Shown here: one piece after another, positions 61,501-64,000 of the stretch | Layout of the letters: every line of letters begins with the position of its first letter | Numbering within the stretch: the stretch's first letter is position 1 | DNA from: Enoplolaimus lenunculus | Taxonomy: Eukaryota; Nematoda; Enoplea; Enoplida; Thoracostomopsidae | Direction of reading: 5' to 3' | NCBI GenBank assembly: GCA_030248215.1 | Contig: JASANG010000463.1 | Coordinates: 124,001 to 188,000, forward strand | DNA length: 64,000 nt | The notes under the pieces: generated by a model | What the model saw: only the letters and a program-made list of their open reading frames with translations | Told to the model about the DNA's origin: nothing | Databases searched by the model: none | Program-made: the position numbers and the translations under genes

Positions 61501-62941
61501 TGCTTTTTCATTCCAGACATAGCCTTTTGCCAGCAATCGAGCCTGCCGATATGATTCTTACTCAAATTCGGCGACCTCGTAGTCCTCCACGAATTGATCT
61601 GCCGTTTGTGGATTCGCTAAGCATCGAAGCTCCTCCCAACAGGCCGCGTGCTACATTTCGACCACTCCGAAGGGCCGGAATGCCGCCGGCTTGTAGTGGC
61701 GGGGCTGCCGGTGGTCGCCGTCGACCAGGGCCGTTTTCAAGATCGGTCCCACCGCCGCCTCGCGGTTGGGAACCGAAACGACAACAGCATTGGCCGCCAA
61801 AGGGTCGCAGACGTGTATTGCCACCGATTATTGTAGACGATGGGGAGACTACTCCACAGCTCCTGGGATCACCAACACTGGTATGTTATTCGACGGTCAA
61901 CGGCGTAGTCAGGGGAGCATCAGGGTCAAACCGCCCTTGGTATCTTTGTACATAAGCCGTGGACACGGTTTCAGTTTAACAAACCCAGTTTCGTAGGTTT
62001 TACTAAACGTAACCCGCTTTCGAAAATCCTGGCTACATCCGTGTCTACGGTTACTCAACAAGCTAGAGGTATCAGTTGACACAGGTATATTGCTAAAACG
62101 ACATGCTAGAGCGAAACAAGGTTCACGAAGACTATACCGGGAAATAATATGATTTAAAACTGAAACTAAAATGTTTCTGAAAAAGTGGCAAAAATTTTAA
62201 TGGAATGAACGCTACGAGCTTACTTTACAGCTTTGCACGAGCACTAGCGCTACATATGGCAAATTTTATCTAAATTGAACCACTCTTAATGCGCGTGTGT
62301 GCTGTTGGAGGTAATTGTGAAATCGTTGTGTTATTCAAATAGCATTTAATATACAAATTGTAGTAATTAAATACTTGACAACGCTCTCAAATCGGGCCCA
62401 TAGCCAAGGGGGTGCAGGGAACGGTCTCAGCCCCTCCTGGAAAAATTTTGACCCTCATAGAAGATTTTCAACCTTGCTTGTAAGTCATTGAAAACCTTTA
62501 AATGCCTTTACTGAAAATTTTTTAGCCCCCCTTGGCAAGATGAGCTGGCAACGGGCCGGTCTCAACTCGAACCATAAGTTGATATTTTAGTATAATGTTT
62601 ATTATTTGTTTTAATTTCAGCCACTTGCTCGGCCAATGAAATCACGCCAATTTATGCAATCATTCAAGGACAGCCCGCGCCGTCCACCAGGAGTAACTTC
62701 TGATACTGGGCCTGTCATTCGTGCGACCACCCCTCGAAGCTTTAAAGATTCACCCCGAATGCCCGTGGGAGGGCTGCCCGCCCTCAATATATTTGCAGAA
62801 ACGGCCCCTCAGCCACCGCCGCTGGTTCGGGCGGCATCCTTTGATCTCAGCCGGCCTGTAGTCGAAGATCGTCCGCCAAGAATTGAAGACAGCAATGGCG
62901 TGGGAAGAGCCCGAAAAATGTCATCGGAAGCTAGCGACTCA
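31573..62941 (+). CDS. KIF19: Kinesin-8 motor, KIF19 type (3' end outside window)
   Basis: 22 exons in consistent phase, 966 codons: 31573-31644, 32245-32325, 32950-33051, 34290-34377, 35474-35616, 36993-37118, 38512-38604, 38765-38878, 40685-40763, 42295-42476, 51358-51511, 51838-51958, 53119-53196, 54500-54567, 55344-55492, 56699-56780, 57149-57355, 58487-58581, 59970-60028, 60866-60985, 61517-61880, 62621-62941. The motor is residues 20-360: P-loop GATGSGKT (112-119), switch I HEMSSRSH (224-231, usual N replaced by H), switch II DLAGSE (263-268), then [14 protein letters not shown] and [29 protein letters not shown] starts the neck coil; Lys/Glu-rich coiled coils run to about residue 660. 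The tail is Pro/Arg-rich with SFKDSPR twice (873-879, 899-905). KIF19-type kinesin-8s walk to and depolymerise microtubule plus ends, setting cilium length in vertebrates. Intron 10 uses AAA|GCAAGT. The last exon ends TCA|GTACGT, so the gene continues to the right. Confidence 0.95.
33170..33370. repeat. Telomere-like tract flanked by TCGTCGCCC repeats
   Basis: AATTCGTCGCCCGACAACTTG and CATTTCGTCGCCCATCAT precede GCTTAAGCTTAGGCTTAGGC; CGAATTGTCGTCTCTCCC follows. A different set of ends around the same TTAGGC-type core, so a separate element type. Lies in kinesin intron 3. Confidence 0.45.
33471..33684. mobile_element. TTAGGC-type TIR element with perfect 8-bp duplication
   Basis: Starts GGCAAATGTAAAGAACAGG and ends CCCCTGATGTTTACATGGGTCC. 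TAATTAGC flanks both sides exactly (33463-33470 and 33685-33692). The interior has CCTAAACCTAAACCTAAGCC, AAGAACGAGCATATTCC and AATTAGTCTAAAGC. In kinesin intron 3. Confidence 0.9.
33860..34281. mobile_element. GTGACCCGAATA-family element abutting exon 4
   Basis: Left end (TA)CTGTAATGACCCGAATAAG. The interior has CCTCTCCAGAGGGAACC, TAATTAGGGTTTAGGGACTC and CTCTTATTACCCCC; the right end is worn (CTATTCCTGTCACTTCGAT). Kinesin exon 4 starts at 34290, so the splice acceptor CGATTTTTCAG follows directly on the element end. Confidence 0.75.
37226..37425. mobile_element. GAGTCAAATTTGACTC foldback element
   Basis: Ends CACTGCAAAAAATGGTGAGTC and GACTCACCGTTTTTGCAGTG, about 200 bp, almost fully self-complementary. 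The upstream flank GTCCAATCACACTGC is shared with the copy at 26024. In kinesin intron 6. Confidence 0.8.
37830..37915. mobile_element. Short GTGACCC-family remnant
   Basis: CTATAGTGACCCAAATAAAAACG, then CTCTCCAAGGGGTACC and TATTCGGATCC; both ends of the family without the middle. In kinesin intron 6. Confidence 0.55.
41741..42133. mobile_element. CAGGGTGTAAACGG foldback element
   Basis: CAGGGTGTAAACGGATAGTA to ATATCCGGTTACACCTTGG with several short purine (ACGAAAACGGAAAC) tracts at both ends. Interior blocks are shared with 9088 and 10195. In kinesin intron 9, ending about 160 bp before exon 10. Confidence 0.8.
42551..42680. mobile_element. CCATATCGCCA-family TIR element
   Basis: GTCGTATCCGCAGTACCAATTC..AGCCATATCGCCAAT faces ATTGGTGATATGGCTGAATTGG..CAGCTACGGCAT. 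A shorter relative of 15330-15722; starts about 75 bp into kinesin intron 10. Confidence 0.7.
43449..44456 (+). CDS. Intronless gene nested in kinesin intron 10, unknown function
   Basis: A single 335-residue frame, the longest in the window. Residues 1-20 are basic. Residues 35-97 are a charged low-complexity stretch rich in Lys, Asp, Ser and Thr ([27 protein letters not shown]). From about residue 110 the composition becomes that of a folded domain, with conserved-looking aromatic segments near the end ([42 protein letters not shown]). No signal peptide or membrane segment. AATAAA (44452-44457) overlaps the TAA stop, which would allow a very short 3' UTR. I do not recognise the family. It lies on the kinesin strand; it could be an independent gene, a retrocopy, or less likely an alternative kinesin exon. 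Coding status is supported by length and composition only. Confidence 0.7.
   Translation: MFKKKLRQIQLATRLGKSSKKQDGDTEGAQSDSGSERIVIVIEEKDDTDTTKDSKDKKGKSKKSGKKGTKSEDASKDETKDDDKSSKDNETAEQTPAKPLVPRVIPRRKVSTPQEPKYAYDFSKLEAMEREARRILSIDIFRDYEDATKLLNVKDLIEYERGGAPDANVVTSDEINRAENLPGGTRAGPRVGLDAVVEQATTAYQQIGPTYADDPDDWSKYTRAGAAAAAKPPEPKDTENAQEVGIFANLRPINHARTNLRFTSWALPATNISGRGINPYEEIGYVEQVGYLRWMAGRAYMHPSQSRVLAYVDKYYREFNRSNVGFKFFSQPFPK
45953..46204. mobile_element. TTCACACATG TIR element
   Basis: Left ATTCACACATGTAAGTTTTTGC and right GCAAAACTTTGCATGTGTGAAT are inverted. Inner arms carry AACTTGCAGCTGCAACTTGC and GTTTGCAGCTGCAACTTC. Related copies lie near 49436-49838 and 54846-55105. In kinesin intron 10. 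Confidence 0.75.
48959..49158. mobile_element. GAGTCAAATTTGACTC foldback element with TA flanks
   Basis: CACTGTAAAAAATGG to CCATTTTTTTACAGTG, 200 bp, TA on both sides (48957-48958 and 49159-49160). Nearly perfect palindrome, suggesting a recent copy. In kinesin intron 10. Confidence 0.85.
49436..49838. mobile_element. Degenerate TTCACACATG-family element
   Basis: Left TTATTCGCACGTTCAAGTTTTTTGCTGC with AAGAAGTCGCTTGAATT. The right arm has AACTTGCAGCTGCAAGTG and TAATTCATAAGCATGAATAAC. Borders are approximate; in kinesin intron 10, just upstream of the frame at 49945. Confidence 0.5.
49945..50775 (+). CDS. Pro/Ser-rich frame in kinesin intron 10 (own gene or alternative first exon)
   Basis: A 276-residue frame, Pro/Ser-rich and probably disordered, with SPxx-type motifs ([22 protein letters not shown]) and a more ordered end ([23 protein letters not shown]). 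Position 50722 is a good donor in phase 0 (GGCAAG|GTGTGT). The next kinesin exon, 51358, also begins in phase 0, so the frame can splice as GFRLGK-VVKNLND and encode a kinesin tail without a motor. Unspliced, it ends 16 codons later. A second frame is open across 49955-50305 but has no ATG. I do not recognise the sequence. Which model holds cannot be decided from DNA alone. Confidence 0.55.
   Translation: MASVENPMPHPDCPASHHSSPRDGLPCGIIQSAFADLPPLAAKPPASAPRRQRVSPSPDSARGSGSPRQDHNHQAIQVSPRYHTAHPAKRVSLPHRSESPRVFGSELEPEQPEPPENIAITKPLSPVVRPALPDLTTPLQFSSDYFSHDHTSIINPDLRSATASPQHRSLSSKNLPKSAPKFDLSPKQALQQSTFEANLISALDPSLLPDLTAPKSMLSWNDKPKFPQDDDARSFIIERRPKPEGSVYSPLTIVGFRLGKVCFYNTDSSLKNLNTF
50880..50945. 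repeat. TATA microsatellite
   Basis: About 65 bp of alternating TA with AATATA interruptions, between the frame at 49945 and kinesin exon 11. Self-complementary; no regulatory role is evident. Confidence 0.85.
52163..52345. mobile_element. CGTAGCCA-family TIR element
   Basis: GGGCCCGTAGCCAGCTCACC at the left, GGGGGGGCTAAAATTTTTTC next to it, and GGCTTCGGTACCGATC at the right. The interior TTTAAAGGTTTTCAGTG matches 62394-62566 in reverse. In kinesin intron 12. Confidence 0.65.
53434..53505 (-). tRNA. trnD-GTC: tRNA-Asp (GTC)
   Basis: On the minus strand 72 nt fold into a standard cloverleaf: acceptor TCCCAGA/TCTGGGA, D-arm TAGTATAGTGG, anticodon stem-loop CCCGC-CTGTCAC-GCGGG with anticodon GTC, T-arm CGGGG-TTCAATT-CCCCG, discriminator G. 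The A box (TAGTATAGTGG) and B box (GGTTCAATTCC) are intact, and a T6 run follows about 8 nt downstream, a Pol III terminator. It lies antisense in kinesin intron 13 and looks functional. CCA is not encoded, as expected. Confidence 0.97.
54846..55105. mobile_element. TTCACACATG-family TIR element
   Basis: GAGCTGCAACTTGCATG at the left and CACTTGTACGTGTGAATAGGG at the right. Central arms have TTTGCAGCTGCACG and ACTTGCACATGCAAGTTGC. The left border is worn. In kinesin intron 14. Confidence 0.65.
55620..55747. mobile_element. TTAGGC-type TIR element, 128 bp, perfect 8-bp duplication
   Basis: Ends GGCCCATGTATAGAAC and GTTCTATACATGGGCC are perfect 16-bp inverted repeats. GACTTTAC flanks both sides exactly (55612-55619 and 55748-55755). 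The interior is TAAGTATATTCCTAAGTC, TAAGCCTAAGC and AAAATTAGTTGACTC. The cleanest copy of the family; in kinesin intron 15. Confidence 0.93.
55968..56483. mobile_element. Expanded TTAGGC-type TIR element
   Basis: Ends GGCCCATGTTACTTTTTGG and AAAAGTAACATTGGCC. The flanks TATAAGAT (55960-55967) and TGTAAGAT (56484-56491) match at 7 of 8. The interior 56040-56440 is a minisatellite of ten units of about 35 bp, each TTAGGCTTAGGC plus TTAGGAATACGC and TTTTGCAACGC. In kinesin intron 15, about 215 bp before exon 16. Confidence 0.9.
57368..57721. mobile_element. Composite TTAGGC-type element 12 bp after exon 17
   Basis: Left GACCTATGTATAGAACAGGG, right CGCCCCTGATCTTTACATTTGC. GTAATTTT flanks both sides exactly (57360-57367 and 57722-57729). 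A complete internal end (CCGCCCCTGTTCTTTATATTGGCC at about 57582-57606) shows two element units joined or nested. The left duplication is positions +5 to +12 of kinesin intron 17, whose donor GTAAGT starts at 57356. Confidence 0.88.
59063..59242. mobile_element. TTAGGC-type TIR element, worn
   Basis: GGACAATGTATAGAACAGGG at the left; CGTTCCGTCCCTGATCTTTACACGGGCC at the right. The flanks CTAAAATT and CGAACATT match at 6 of 8. The interior keeps GCAAAAAATGAGTCTAAAGC but little TTAGGC. In kinesin intron 18. Confidence 0.7.
59482..59592. repeat. Telomere-like tract, both orientations
   Basis: GGCTTTAGGCTTAACATTAG on the left and GCCTAAGCCTAAGCGTAAGG on the right form an inverted pair of TTAGGC-type runs. 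In kinesin intron 18. Confidence 0.55.
60290..60440. repeat. Degenerate telomere-like element
   Basis: CATATTCCTAAACCTTAGCC and GCCTAAGCTTAAGC tracts with remains of GGTATAACAGTAATG and GCGACCGCGCAGA-type ends. It is followed at once by the foldback at 60450. In kinesin intron 19. Confidence 0.5.
60450..60660. mobile_element. GAGTCAAATTTGACTC foldback element with TA flanks
   Basis: CACTGCAAAAAAATGG to CATTTTCTGCAGTG, 211 bp; TA at 60448-60449 and 60661-60662. In kinesin intron 19, about 205 bp before exon 20. Confidence 0.85.
61204..61330. mobile_element. CGTAGCCA-family element, partial
   Basis: GGACCGTTGCCAGCTCACCTTG, then AGGGGGGCTAAAATTTTTC and GGCTTACAAGCAAGGTCG, matching the right arm of 62394-62566 in reverse. 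In kinesin intron 20. Confidence 0.6.
62394..62566. mobile_element. CGTAGCCA-family TIR element
   Basis: GGGCCCATAGCCAAGGGGG at the left and CCCCCCTTGGCAAGATGAGCTGGCAACGGGCC at the right. The interior has GAAAACCTTTAAATGCC and AACCTTGCTTGTAAG. Ends about 55 bp before kinesin exon 22. Confidence 0.7.
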
Positions 62942-64000
62942 GTACGTTGCACCGTTTACGTTTATTTGCTTGAAGCCTGTTTACTAATCTTAAACCTGAG
63001 CTTAAAGATAAGCTTAAGCTTAAGTCTAAACATGTAAGCCTAATCCTTAACTTAAGCCTATGATTCCGACTCTTTTGAAGTCTCCCGTACCCGCCCCCCT
63101 GTCTCTAAGTGTGCAGACCTCTACAATTCACATGAGTCCATTAATTTGTATAGCATTTATCATCAGTTAACCGATAGGTCGTGTAACTTTTAAACTGATA
63201 AACAGTAGAGAGCTTCAAAAATATAGCAACGTTTTGTATTCAGTTGCATTTGTTCTTAACGTAATTTTATGTTCACTGGTGGTAGGTGCTGCATAGAGTT
63301 CAAAATACGTGTCCTTCGTTTAGCCTTGTTTTCGGGCTTTAAAGTTACTTTGACTGATGTCGTAGCTGTGACTTGTTGAATTTATTAATATCGAACAAAA
63401 TTATATTGAGATATGCGTAGAAAAATTACTATATTTGGTTAGTGCCGCAGCAGGCAGAGGTGGGGACAACCCCCAAATTCCAGGGTGGGGGCCCCAAACT
63501 CGCAAGCGAAGCAAGCGAGAAACCAGACGCATTTTAAATCTTAAGCGGTTTATGTTTCAATCGGTAGGGTTGTGGTTCCTTTAGAGATGGGGACCCCCCA
63601 AATGGGGGCTATGGGGGTGGCTGCTCCGGCCTTGTATTTGGTACTAAAACAAATGCAAATTTGTTTCATTGGTTCGTTTATTATATCAATATTCTTTGGG
63701 ATATTGTTATAATTGTTTTATCGGAAGCGCTGCCGATGTTTGTCTATTTTTCATTTGGTCGTGTTAATTATGAAAGTCTGCCCACTAGAAGACATGAAGA
63801 CTTAAAATCATCAAAAGCACACGCGTATACAAGCGGACATGCGGGGCCATACCCCAAAAACTTTTATCAGGTTTACGCATACGCGTAGCATTAGGCTTAA
63901 CTAAGTAAGTCTTGCAGTGACCCGAATAAAAGGGGGTAATAAGAGGTGGTTCCCGTTTTGGGTCCCAATCAATAGGAGTTCGTATCCTTAATAAGAGTCC
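62942..64000. other. Start of kinesin intron 22 with repeats and a possible exon
   Basis: Contains a telomere-like tract (62985-63065), a G-rich repeat (63450-63640) and the beginning of a GTGACCCGAATA-family element (63917-64000, cut by the window). A hydrophilic frame at about 63770-63870 (KSSKAHAYTSGHAGPYPKN) followed by CAG|GTTTAC could be an exon, but I found no acceptor that joins exon 22 in phase. Confidence 0.4.
63917..64000. mobile_element. GTGACCCGAATA-family element, cut by window end
   Basis: GCAGTGACCCGAATAAAAGG, AATAAGAGGTGGTTCCC and GTCCCAATCAATAGGAGT match the left part of 12682-13119 in the same orientation. Confidence 0.75.

Noticed and set aside
1-64000. Retroviral, LTR, Polinton or toxin-gene remains, and CRISPR arrays
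   Set aside because: No matching genes, long terminal repeats or regular spacer arrays were seen; the repeats are short TIR elements and minisatellites.

Overview
The window is eukaryotic: AT-rich, with intron-split genes (GT-AG introns from about 0.2 to 9 kb) and a very high density of short terminal-inverted-repeat (TIR) elements. A nematode, or a close relative, is the best guess. Degenerate tracts of TTAGGC, the usual nematode telomere unit, occur throughout, and one gene joins a ShK domain to a nitrobindin-like domain; ShK domains are especially abundant in nematodes. The long introns and heavy repeat load argue against a compact Caenorhabditis-type genome. This placement is inference.

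Layout, all protein genes on the + strand: (1) 1259-1898, prefoldin subunit 6, two exons. (2) 3994-8365, a DNTTIP2/Fcf2 ribosome-biogenesis factor, seven exons. (3) 8366-21081, 12.7 kb without a recognisable gene, made of TIR elements and their remains. (4) 21082-25466, a probably secreted ShK plus nitrobindin-like (THAP4 C-terminal type) protein. (5) 25467-31572, repeats. (6) 31573 to beyond the right end, a kinesin-8 of KIF19 type; 22 exons with consistent phase were traced to 62941 (966 codons). Its intron 10 (8.9 kb) has a GC donor and contains two further open genes or exons, at 43449-44456 and 49945-50775. Intron 13 holds an antisense tRNA-Asp(GTC).

The most unusual feature is a family of small TIR elements (ends GGCCCATGTA.., 8-bp target duplications) that carry TTAGGC arrays. 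Four copies have perfect 8-bp duplications. Two copies sit in introns of different genes at exactly the same offset from the 5' splice site, with positions +5 to +12 duplicated. A third, unrelated foldback element with TAA duplications lies directly on a 5' splice site of the ShK-nitrobindin gene. Other families are Tc1/mariner-like (TA duplications), hAT-like (8-bp duplications, ends near CAGTGGCGGATCCAG) and several unclassified foldback elements. No transposase, reverse transcriptase or virus-like gene was seen, so all mobile elements here look non-autonomous.

The genes do not form one pathway. Prefoldin (tubulin and actin folding) and a microtubule motor both concern the cytoskeleton, but I read this as ordinary neighbourhood, not a functional cluster.
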